NCBI RefSeq assembly: GCF_000002985.6
Contig: NC_003282.8
Coordinates: forward strand, 806,001 to 870,000
Direction: 5' to 3'
Length of the DNA stretch: 64,000 nucleotides
DNA from: Caenorhabditis elegans
Lineage: Eukaryota; Nematoda; Chromadorea; Rhabditida; Rhabditidae
In this document: positions 1-11,600 of the stretch, one piece after another
Layout of the letters: each line of letters starts with the position of its first letter
Numbering within the stretch: position 1 is the stretch's first letter
The notes under the pieces: model-generated
What the model was told of the DNA's origin: nothing
What the model saw: the letters and a program-made list of their open reading frames with translations, nothing else
Databases searched by the model: none
Position numbers and translations under genes: made by a program

Positions 1-153
1 GCCAACTGGGAATTGTCGAAAAATCGCGAAAAAATGCCTAAAATCACGGAATTTTGCGAAAAATCGATAATCACCGCGTTTCCGGCGATCTACGAACCGA
101 ATTCCAACGCGTTTTCCAGTACTGTTATTATGTCTTCTTGTGATAATCAATAA
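1..153 (+). CDS. C-terminal end of an unidentified protein (5' part outside window)
   Basis: One frame is open from the first base to a TAA at 151-153 and gives about 50 residues ending in ...SSTVIMSSCDNQ. No AG acceptor occurs before base 100, so if real this is the tail of an exon that starts to the left of the window. The AATAAA hexamer at 149-154 overlaps the stop codon, which would give a very short 3' UTR. The stretch from about base 70 on (TAFPAIYEPNSNAF) reads like protein, while the first 60 bases resemble the AT-rich intronic background nearby, so the exon could begin later than the open frame suggests. No family is recognised. Confidence is moderate to low because only the tail is visible. 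Confidence 0.4.
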   Translation, partial: ANWELSKNREKMPKITEFCEKSIITAFPAIYEPNSNAFSSTVIMSSCDNQ

Positions 154-154
154 A
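149..154 (+). terminator. Poly(A) signal AATAAA overlapping a stop codon
   Basis: AATAAA lies at 149-154 across the TAA that ends the partial frame above and is followed by a T-rich stretch. The same arrangement, hexamer overlapping the stop, is seen at the 3' end of the small heat-shock gene. Confidence 0.4.
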
Positions 155-434
155 CTTTTTTGTTTAAAAAATATCGATTTTTAAAACCATTTTTTCGTTT
201 TTTTTTTGTAGAAAAAATAAATTTTTTTTAATTCGATTTTTCATAGTTTATTCTGTAAAAAAACGATTTTTCCGTAAAAATCGGAGTTTTCATTGATGGT
301 TTTTTTTTGTTGGAAAAATCGATTTTTTATTAATGTCGTCTGAAAATCGATTTTCAAACAACACTCCGATGTTCCGCTAGCACGCCAGTGCTCTACTACC
401 TTCGACAAGACTTTTTTTCTAAAAATCAATGTTT

Positions 435-1174
435 ATGACAACAAACAAGGTACAATGCGTGAATTATTCCTGGAATAACAAAGAGACATGTGAGAAGTAT
501 GCTGAGCAGCAAATGGAGCCCACAACCAGACGTCAGAAGTACGGAAATTGGCTGAAAAACTCAAAAAACTCAAATTTCCGTCTTGATTGATATTGGGTTT
601 CAAATGACACTCCGATATGGTGGTGCGCGTTGTTTAGTGCGCAGGAGATTTGGCGGGAATTCAAATTTTTAACGTTAAAGCTCTCCAAAAACACTGCAAT
701 AAGCAACGCCGAATATCGGTTTATCGATTTTCCACTAGTCATCTTAAATTCGATAATTTCCGCAACGATGCTCCAGTATTCCACCGGAAATATGGCGGGA
801 ATTTGAATTTATCGTGAAAAATGAAAAATTCAAATTACCGCCAATCTCTCTGATGATAAACCAAATGCGCCCGGCGGAATATCGGAGTATCGTTTGAATT
901 ATGAATTTTCTACAAAATCGATCATTTTTAATCGATTTTCCGCAGAAAAATCGATATGTTCTTAATGGTTCCAATTTTTTTTACTTACCGGAAACAGGAA
1001 AGCGAATATAACTTGGAGAATTGTACACATTTTCTAAGGTGTAATGAGGAAAATATGATTATTTGGGCGATATTTTTTCACCTGCCGGCCTTGTTTTTGT
1101 GCTGCGTGCTCATTTTTAATCAGGCTCCGTGGCTCGTAACACCTGCTCGCAGAAATAACTGGAAATTCTCATAA
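435..1174 (+). CDS. Candidate two-exon gene, small cysteine-containing protein with one hydrophobic segment
   Basis: Exon 1 would run 435-538 (an in-frame ATG also exists at 429; a TAA precedes it at 420) and ends AA|GTACGG. Exon 2 would run 946-1174 after the acceptor TTTTCCGCAG and its phase fits (2 then 1), giving about 110 residues to TAA. Exon 1 reads MTTNKVQCVNYSWNNKETCE and on to RRQK; exon 2 contains QESEYNLENCTHFLRC followed by a membrane-like segment IIWAIFFHLPALFLCCVLIF. No family is recognised, no clear poly(A) signal follows, and the intron is repeat-rich, so this could be chance. The protein-like composition of both exons and the matching phase are the only support. Confidence 0.25.
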
Positions 1175-2673
1175 AAGTCACATTTGCTGCGATTTTCTGA
1201 GAAAGTTGAGTGAAAATTGCGATTTTTGACGCAAAATTAATCGATATAAACGCGAAAAATTCAAATTCCCGCCAGATCTCCACGGCGCTAAACAACACGC
1301 GCCTGCGGATAATCGGAGTGTCGTTTAAAAGTTCAAATTTTGGCGGGAATTTGAATTCTTGCTTGGTTTTTTAGGCGATTTTCTTTTTTTTCTCTTTTTT
1401 ATTTTTCGTTTAGGTAAAACTTAAAAAAAAAAAACGAAATTCATTATCATCAGTGTGTATTCGATGTTAAAAATGATCAGATATTGGTGTGTGGGGAGAA
1501 TGATAAATGCAAGTGCGCTCCGTTGATAATATTTAGGATTTGGGTGAATTTCAGTGGAAAATTTGAATTTTTGTGGGAAAAAAATCGAGTTTTTCACAGA
1601 AAAACGTCGAAAGTTTGTTTAAAAAATTAAAAAAATTCCTTCTCAGAAAATTCGAATTTTCCCACTGAAAATTTTGAAATTTCACAAAAAATTGAAATTT
1701 TACGAAAGAAGTGAAATTTTAGGAAAAATTTAATTTTTGATCGAAAAAATGAAATTTCCACGAAAAAGTCAAATTTCCCACTAAAAATCCCTGAAAAACG
1801 ATGGAATTCTCAGTGGAGCGCAGCAGTACATACTCAAAAAAACACAAAAAAAAACAGGGGTAAATATTATGGTCACGGGAAAACAGATCGATAAAGATTT
1901 TGAGGAGGCGGGGGACAAAAAATAACAAAAATTCAAAAATTTAGGAAAAAAATCGATTTTAAAAGGAGTCTTATATAAGACAATGACCTAAATTTTACGG
2001 AAAGAACGACGAAAAAAAAGGAATTTAACAGAGGATTCGGGGATTTTTTTTTTGAAGAAAATTGAGCGGGAATTTGAATTTTTGGGTGAAAATTGAAAAA
2101 AAAATTAGGATTTTTTTATGAAAACCTAATTTTACACTAAAAATTCAGGTTTTTAGAGAAAAATTCCGGAAATCATTATTTTTTGTCCAAAAATCCAAAA
2201 ATATTCGTTTTTTTTCGGAAAAAAAATAATTTTTTGACTGAAAATTTTTAAAAAATTTGAAATTTGAATTTTCTCCAGGAAATTCGAAAATTTTTCTGAA
2301 CAATTCAGAATTTTAGCTTAAAATCGAATTTTCTATATTTTTTTTTGCAGAAACCCAAAAAATCACAATTTTAATGTAAAATCTGCGAAAAAACAGGAAA
2401 AAATGAATTTTTGAACTGACAATGGGAAATTTGACTTTCCAGTGAAATTTTCAAAATTTTCCGGATTTTTTTGTTGAAAAACTAAAATCTAGAGATTTTT
2501 CTTAGAAAAAATCAAATTTTTAAAGTAAAATGTGAGTGAAATCCATTTTTTTTCGGATTTTTTCCCCAAAATCCTAATTTTCCACTAATTTTCACCCAAT
2601 TTTCAAGCCTAAAACCTAAAAAAAAAACATAATTTTTGTCTGACATTTCAGAATTTTCCATGGGAAAATATGT
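1175..2673. other. Intergenic, no gene seen
   Basis: AT-rich sequence with many AAATTTGAA and GGCGGGAATTT fragments. A dispersed repeat around GCTAAACAACACGCG...CGGAGTGTCG occurs at 1285-1325 and, related, at 590-650, 355-380 and 48478-48515. No open frame here resembles protein. Confidence 0.5.
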
Positions 2674-5600
2674 TCAAATCGATATACTTTCTCCATATCT
2701 TGCCATGATGTACATCAGAGTTAATCCCGAAAAAAGGCCAACGGATTGGAGGAAAAGTACGTAGATTCCGTGACGAAGTGAGACGTTTAGGGCTTCTTCC
2801 ATCGCTTTTTTCATTTCTGGCATCTGAAATATGGGAAAATTTCTAGTTTTTCTGTGTTTTTAGCAGGAAAGCAGCTTTAAAATCAATATAAACACACAAG
2901 TCTCCTCCTCACGTGGAAATGAGAAAAAGAAATTTCAAAATTAATTGAAAAATAGAGGCCCTGCGTAAAAAAGTAAAATCAACCAAAAATTGCGTTTTTC
3001 TCCAAATTTTCATGTTCATCATTCGTTTTCGGTATAAAACTGTTTTTCATTTAAAATATAGTCTTTGACTGAACCTGATAAAATGAAAATATGAAGAAAA
3101 AACACAAAATTTAGCGTTTTCGGATTTGTCTCAAAGCCCCACGCGCTGCACGAGTTTTGCGCCAACAAATCAATTTCCAGCTGAGGAGACAGTGTGAAAC
3201 ATGATTAGATTTGAGAAATTTTGGAAAATTCCGAAAAAATTGGGTCTCGCCACGAACCCCTCGAAATTTTCGCATCGAGACCCATTTTTCTCGAATTTTC
3301 TAAGAAAATTTAAGCTCACTGCTTTGAGAGCTTTCATTTAAGTATAATCATGACTAGGTTCCGCCCACTTTTGGGTCTCACCACGAAAACCTACAGTAAT
3401 CCATACATTTTCGTGGCGGGACCCAACTTTTTTCAAATTCGAGCGAAGTATAGCATGATCATACTTATTCAAAAGCTCTCGGCGAGCTGATTCTGAATTT
3501 GTTAGAAAATTTGAAGAAAAACGGGTCATAAAGCGAAAACGCGGAGGGTTTTCGCGGCGAGACCCAAAATTTCAAAGTTATCCTAACCTAGTCATGATTA
3601 TACTTAAATCAAAGCTCTCGACGAGCTGAATCCGATGAAACTAACCATACAAGCCAGGGAAATGTATAAAAACATGCCACCAGCCAATCCGAATGCATAT
3701 TTCGACGTGTCAGGGCCGAGTTCTCCAATTCCGACGCCAATGAAGAATCCTGAAATTGGGAAATTTTCAGATTTTCAGATTTTTCAGGCTGAAAAAAAAA
3801 TCCAATAAATTCTTACCAACATAACATGTAATTGCAGAGAGAAGATTATAAATTAAAGCCTGTTTCAGTGTCATTCCAGAAGCCACGAGGATTGCCACGT
3901 CACCTGGAAATTTTTTTTTGAAATTTTCGAAATTTCTATTTATTCAAAGGAGAAATTTGGAAAACTCAGAGAGCAAAAATCGCAAAAATTTTATTTTTTT
4001 CCGTATTTTTATATGAAAATTTTGAAAAAACTTGATTTTTTAGACTAAGAGAAAAAATTTTAGAATTTTCATTTAAAAAAACCAGAAAAATTTCAATTTT
4101 CTGAAAATTGTTTTTTGAAGTTGTGAAAATCTATAGTTTGTCAGAAAAATCGATTATTTAAAAAAATCAATAATTTTCCAGAAAAATCTAAAAATTCTAA
4201 AAATTCGAATTCTAGGGTGAAAATTCACAATTTTAAAATAAAAATTGCGTTTTTAAAAAGAAAATTATATACTTTTGTGGGGATAAACTTTCAAATTAGA
4301 AAAAAATTGAAAGCATTTTGTTAGGGCAAAAATACGAAAATTTTAAATTAAAAATTTTTTTTTTGCCTGAAAATTGCCAATGTTTCTGTTTTTCTATAGG
4401 AAAATGCATCATTCTTGAGGGATTTTTTAAATTTTAAAATTTTATTTAAAAATTTCGATGAGAGTTTTTTTTTTCGAAAAAATGTGCGTCTTCAATCGAA
4501 TTTTTAAATGAAAAATTCTAAATTTTTCACAAAACATTTTAAAAAAATTTATAGTTTTTTTTTCTCATAAAATCATGAGAATTGAAATTCACTTTTTTTT
4601 TTTTGAATTTTGCAATTTTTACCTCAAATAACTAAAATTTCGAAAATTAGATATCTCACTGCAACTTTTTCCTCACGAGGGACGAGGAAAAGTGGTTTCT
4701 AGGCCATGGCCGAGGGGCCGACAAGTTTCAGCGGCCATTTATCTTGCTTTGTTTTCCGCCTGTTTTCTTTCGTTTTTCACAGCTTTTTGCCGTTTTTTCT
4801 TATTAAAACTGATAAATAAATATTTTTTGCAGATGCTAAAACAATTTCCAAGTAAAAAAAATTATGTATTCAGTGGGCAAGCAGCGGTGAAAGTGGTCAA
4901 TGTAAAATGATGGATTACGGGAATACTAAACCTAAACTTTTTCTGAAACATGATACATATGATGCTTAGATGTTGAAATTACCTGATATTCACAACGAGA
5001 CCGCTGAAAAAGTTTTGAGTTTTTCAAAATTCAACTTTTTGTGCGAAAATCTCGACTTTTTCACCAAAAAAGTTGAATTTTGGAAACCTCAAAACTTTTT
5101 CAGCGGTCTCGTTATGAAAATCAGGTAGTCTCAGCATTTAAGCAGCATATGTATCATGTTTCAGAAAAAGTTTAGGTTTTGTATTCCCGTAATCCATCAT
5201 ATTGCATTGACCACTTTCACCGCTGCTTGCCCACTGAATACATGATTTTTTTACTTGGAAATTGTTTTAGCATCTGCAAAAAATATTTATTTATCAGTTT
5301 TATTAAGAAAAAACGAAAAAAAATCGATGAAAAACGAAAGAAAACAGGCGGAAAACAAAGCAAGATAAATGGCCGCTGAAACTTGTCGGCTCCTCGGCCA
5401 TGGCCTAGAAACCACTGTTCCTCGTCCCTCGTGAGGAAAAAGTTGTATCTTTTCTTCAAAAATTTTGCAATTTTAAAGTGAAAAATACCAAATTTTAATC
5501 ATTTTTTCCACCACCACCTAAAACTGACCCAATTCATGTGGAAACTCCTCACAAAGAACAGCCAACGAAATCGATAGTCCCGAGTGAAGACTTTCGGCAA

Positions 5601-8600
5601 AAGCTGCTCCAATTGAAATTCCATCAATAAAATTGTGCAAACCATCACCGAATACAATCATCCATGCAACTGCAGCAATTGCCGAATCACCGGCACGAAA
5701 TTCGATTGAATGATCGTGAACACAGATTCCGTGAGCCTGAAAATATCAATTTTTAGGGGGGAAAAATTGGAAAAAAAACGGACATTTTTTTTTGAAAATT
5801 TAGTCAATTGTTATTTTCAATCAAAAAAAATCATATTTACGTAGAATTTTTGAATTTTAATTTATTTTTTTATTATTTTTTTAATTGAAAAAGCCAGATT
5901 TTTTCCACGTGAATCTACACAGCTGGAAATAGCCTGAAAGTGTAAATTTTTGAAAAAAATTTGAAAATTCAAAATATTATAGACAATTTTCAAAAAAAAG
6001 TTTTAATTAAATTAAGCTTATTATAACCTTTCATCAGAGTAGGGTCTCATCACGAAAACTTTGATATTTTCGCTTCGAGACCCAGTTTTTCAAAAATTTT
6101 ATCATCATTAAATTTATGTTCAGCTCGTAATTGGCTTCAATTCAATTCAAGTATATTCATGATTAGGTTTCAAAAAAGTCTAACAATTTTGGGTCCCGTC
6201 ACGAAAACCTACGGATTTTCGCTTCGAGACTCATTTTTCTCAAAAGTTGATACAAAAATATAATCGTGGGTAAAAAAACTGATCGATCGAAAATTTAAAA
6301 ATATTATTGACAATTTTCAAAAAAAAAAATTAAATTTTTTTAATCGGATATGTGCCCATTTTTGGCAAGCAATTAAAAAATATCCGAAATTTTCTGAAAA
6401 TATTAGAATTTTCACACCAACTTCAAGTAATTCAGTTTTGCTCTGCAACCCCCCCCCCCCCCTTAAAACCTTGTTACCTGCCCAGCCGATCGGCTCCCCC
6501 TGAATGTGCAAATCACTTTTGACAGGGCATTTCTGGCCGAAAGCATGTGTGACGATGTGCTCATTTTCTACAATTACATCCTACTAGTGATTGTTACAAA
6601 TAAAGTTACGTTAACAATTGGCAAACACACTTTGGGTTGTTTGAGGATTTTTACACGAAAATACTACAAAAAAAGCAACCAAATATCTACTATACAACAC
6701 ATCGTTTACACACATTATTTCAGCCATTGCAACTTTTTCCTCACGAGGGACGAGGAGAAGTGGTTTCTAGGCCATGGCCGACGGGCCGACAAGTTTCAGC
6801 GGCCATTTATCTTGCTTTGTTTTCCGCCTGTTTTCTTTCGTTTTTCACAGCTTTTTCCCGTTTTTTCTTATTTAAACTGATAAATAAATACTTTTTGCAG
6901 ATGCTAAAACAATTTCCAAGTGAAAAAATTATGTATTCAGTGGGCAAGCAGCGGTGAAAGTGGTCAATGCAATATGATGGATTACGGGAATACAAAACCT
7001 AAACTTTTTCTGAAACATGATACATATGCTGCTTAAATGCTGAGACTACCTGATTTTCATAACGAGACCGCTGAAAAAGTTTTGAGATTTTCAAAATTCA
7101 ACTTTTTGTGCGAAAATCTCGACTTTTTCACCAAAAAAGTTGAATTTTGGAAGCCTCAAAACTTTTTCAGCGGTCTCGTTATGAAAATCAGGTAGTTTCA
7201 GAATTTGAGCAGCATATGTATCATGTTTCAGAAAAAGTTTAGGTTTTGTATTCCCGTAATCCATCATTTTACATTGCCCACTTTCACCGCTGCTTGCCCA
7301 CTGAATACATGATTTTTTTTACTTGGAAATTGTTTTAGCATCTGCAAAAAATATTTATTTATCAGTTTTAATAAGAAAAAACGAAAAAAATCGGTGCAAA
7401 ACAAAAGAAAACACGCGGAAAACAAAGCAAGATAATTGGCCGCTGAAACTTGTCGGCCCCTCGGCCATGGCCTAGAAACCACTTTTCCTCGTCCCTCGTG
7501 AGGAAAAAGTTGCATGGCCTCCACCACGAGAAATGCGCAGAGAGAGCGCAGAGAAAAAGGCGGTCTCTGCGTCTCTCTCCCCCACAGCATAGCGAGAGTG
7601 CGCGCTCAGCCACCTCACTTAGAAGGAGTCTGGAAGAAAGGAAAATGCATATTTCTAAAAAAAAACAATTGGAACGGATAAATAATACTGTCCTCTACAG
7701 TCTGACATAAATTTCATAGAATAATTTTGTCTTTGAAATAAGTGAAGAGAGTGAAAATAATATTACACATTCCCCTCTAAAACGAGCAAGTTTAAGATTT
7801 TTTCCCAAATGTTTTATGTAAAATGTATTCAATATATTCCCAATTAATGAGTTAATACGAAAAAACCCCAATAAATAAGTTATGAGAGAAACTTTTTTTG
7901 ACATCAAACATTTACAGCTCAAAATTTCAGCACTTTCCGGAAGCTAGTGACCGTAAAATGAAAGATTTCTAAAATCGGAAAAAATACGATTGTTCTAATT
8001 TTTAATACGCACATTTTGACATATCACACATAAAAATTGGTCAATGTTGAAAAGATGATATTTGATCTAGAAGGTTGACTACAGTACTAAAATGACCAAA
8101 TTTTTAGGTTTTTCGCAATTTTCAGAAAATATTTGGCTTGGACTCAAAAATCGGAAAAAATACGATTGTTCTAATTTTTAATACGCACAAATTAACATAT
8201 TGTACATAAAAATCCGTTAATGTTGAAAAGATGATTTTTGATGTAGAAGGTTGGGTGCTTTGGTACAGTCCCCACTCTACTGCGCCCTCACACTTTGGAT
8301 GCTCCTATCTCCGCTCATATGAAAGTTACAAAAAAGTTGTCAACTAACAAAATGTTCAGTTTGACATTGTGAACATTTTTCTGTTGACAATATTTTTCTA
8401 ACTAGTAAGACAAATTTTTTACAGGCCCCGAAAGCCGTATTTATGAGAAAATCAGAGATCAGTTCATAACTCAAAAAATAAAGACATTAGAAGAAAGTAG
8501 TCAACTACAAATTTGTTAGATATCTTATATAGAGTATGTTTCCGATAGAAAACTCAATTTTAATGTTCAGGATTTTTTGACATGGCCAGTTTAAGATGAT

Positions 8601-11600
8601 CAATTTTCAAAAGTCAAAATCTCTATTATTTTTGTAGATAGAAATGTAGTTTTTGCTGGTAAATGTTGTTTTTTATCTGCTTAACATTTTCTCAGTTGAA
8701 CATATTTTTGTATCTTCAGCGAGAACAGAGATTTGATGGTTTTAAGAGAGGGTACTGTAACTGGAACTTCATTCATCAAAGCATAGCTATATCTTTTTAG
8801 TGGAACGAGATATCAAAAAATTGTCAACTAAAGAAATGTTCACCTATTTGTGATGTTCATTTTGTCAGTTCACCGCTAGTTTCTATCTCCAACGCGAAAA
8901 AAGTTGTAGCTGTTCAAAGTCCATAAAGTACATACACTTCACCACGAGAAGAGCGAGAATCAGCCCGAAGCCACAGTCGTACATATCTTCTTTATTTAAA
9001 CCGTTCAAATACACTCATCGTATCATATTTAACAATTTTCAATCTAAAAAAGTGCTCTTCTGTCCAGAATTCTTCTAATTCCATCTAATTCTTGCTAAAA
9101 ACCACTGAAAAACAGCTCGTATTAACTATTTTTGTAATTTCCGATTTTCCACGTTATTAATTTTCACTATTTCTGTGAAAAAAATTCGAAATTTCGTTCA
9201 AAAATAGCGATTCTGGCTCAATTTCATGAATATCTGCTGAAAGCGGCGGCGAGGCAAGGTGGCCGTCCGCAAACGCGCAAACAAAAAGCGAGAGAGTGTG
9301 CGCATTTCTCGTGGTGGAGGCCGTGAAGTTGCAGTGTCAGCCCTGGAATTTTTTGTATAACTTTAATATTATGTTCAAAGCTTAATGTAGGAATAATAAA
9401 CAATGATTAGCTAGTTTTCAAGAAAAATAGGAGGTCTTATTCGATTCATTCATATTGCGGGAGCAGCACAAAGTTTTGATAATGCGTATTGTGCAACATA
9501 TTTAACGCGCGCAAAATATCTCGTATCGGAAAGTACAGTAATTCTTGAATTCACTACTGTAGCGCTTGTGTTGATTTACACCTTTGATTTTACATTTATC
9601 AATTGAATCTTAAAATCTATTAAGAAACGAAGAAAAAAAAAGGAACATTGCTGCCATTATTCGAAAAGAAACTCACTTTGAAGAATCGAGCCCGCAAATC
9701 GACACAACAGCGCTACAGTAGTCATTTAAAGAATTACTGTAGTTTTCGCTACGAGATATTTTGCAAATTGAAATTTTGAGAAAAATCCTCAATTTTTGCG
9801 CTGGTGTGAAAATTTGAAAAAAAATCACTGTAGCACTTTATCCGTAGCGAAAACTACACTAACTCTTTTTTTTTTTAATTCACCTTAAAAAGCATAAAAA
9901 ATTCGAAAATCGCTCTCATCTCGTTTATTTGTATTATTTTCTCATTTTCGCCTAATTTCAATATATAATATCGATAAAAAATCATAACTTTGTTCGCTGC
10001 GTATCGATTTTTATGAAACTGTGAGAATTTACGTTATCAACCATGATCTTTCATTTGACAATAGTCACAAAATTTTTTGACCGTCCGAAGTGCCCTAACT
10101 CAGAGCCAATTTTTTCAGACATTTTTCAGATCTCGCTTCTTTTCAGGTTTCAATTGAGGTTTGTGTGCGGATTTTGCTAAGTTTAGTACACAATGTAAGA
10201 AAACAAAAAAAGTTTGGAAAAAAATCCGCCAAAAAATTTTTGTCGAAAATTATTGATTTTTTATACAAATATGATGTAACCAAGTGCAAACTATTTTTAC
10301 ACATACAAAACATTTGAGTATGAAATTTGGATCTCGAGAAATACTACAAAAACTCAAAAATATTTCGAAAAATATATGTTTTCTGCTATTATTTCAGTGT
10401 GACGCACTAAATTGAAATGTTTTGTATGTGTAAAAATAGTTTGCACTTGGTTACATCATTTTTGTATAAAAAATCAAGAATTTTCGACAAAAATTTTTTT
10501 GAACATTTTTTGACGACCGACGAAAAAAATTTTTTTTGGACGGATTTTTTCCAAAGTTTTTTGTTTTCTTACATTGTGTACTAAACTTAGCAAAATCCGC
10601 ACCCAAACCTCAATTCAAAGCTGAAAAGGAGCGAGATCTGAAAAATGTCTGAAAAAATTGGCTCTGAGTTAGGACACTTCGGACGGTCAAAAAATTTTGT
10701 GACTATTGTCAAATGAAAGATCATGGTTAATAACATAAATTCCCACAGTTTCATAAAAATCGATTTCCAGCTAACAAAGTTATGATTTTTGACCCGGAAC
10801 TTATTTGGAGACCTAATATTTATTCATAGGCGTATGCGAAATAATCAAACGGGATATTTTATCACTTTATTAATCATGATGTTGACTGTGAAAAATTAGC
10901 ACATTTGTCTCATTTGAATTACTATAAGTTGCATTAAAATAATATAATATTCTGGTTTCATTAATGTTATACAACTATCGAGGATTACTTATACACATAG
11001 TAATTCAAATGTGAGCTTTTTCGATTTAAAAAAAGCCAATTCCCACTAAAAAAGTACCTATTCGGAGTCTATTCGACACATCCCAACTAAAATATGTAAT
11101 AAACATCACGTTTCCATTTTTTTAAAGCATTTTTCGATATATTTGTTGTTTTATTTAATTTCTTTTTAAAATCAAATTAACTTATACCGATAGTGTTAAT
11201 TTTTGGAAATATTCGAGTTTTTCTATTAATATTGCACACGTTATCATTGCAAAACGGACACTTGTTTTAGATAACAAAAAATCCAAAAAAAAACTCACTT
11301 GATCACCCATCGATTTTCCGGATTTATCCTCCAAAGTCATCATTTCCGTCTCATCAATGTCCGCTTTACTCATTACACCCTGCAAAAAAAATTAAAAACT
11401 ATTAGGGTGAGTAATAAGTTTTTTCGTTTGTTCTCAGTTTTCATTCTTTCTTAAATATTTTGTATGTGGTACATAGTAGTCTGTTAGTAGTGCAAAATAT
11501 ATAAATACCATATATTTCCGCCAACTTCCAGACTGATTAATCCTCAAAACTACGCTCAAAAAAAATTTCCAATTTTTTCGATTTTTTCGGATTTTTCGGA

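Noticed and set aside
3856..3866. CTGTTTCA core, the upstream motif of worm 21U-RNA genes
   Set aside because: It lies inside a ZIP-gene exon, is single, and the AT-rich flank expected of such promoters is not specific here.
5217..7613. Recurrent open frames containing [17 protein letters not shown] and [11 protein letters not shown] at 5.2, 6.5, 7.4, 16.4, 17.0 and 46.3 kb, looking like a conserved protein family
   Set aside because: Every instance lies in an arm of foldback family A, in mirrored orientation on the two arms and with an equally long frame on the opposite strand. The similarity reflects DNA repetition; there is no start, splice or codon support.
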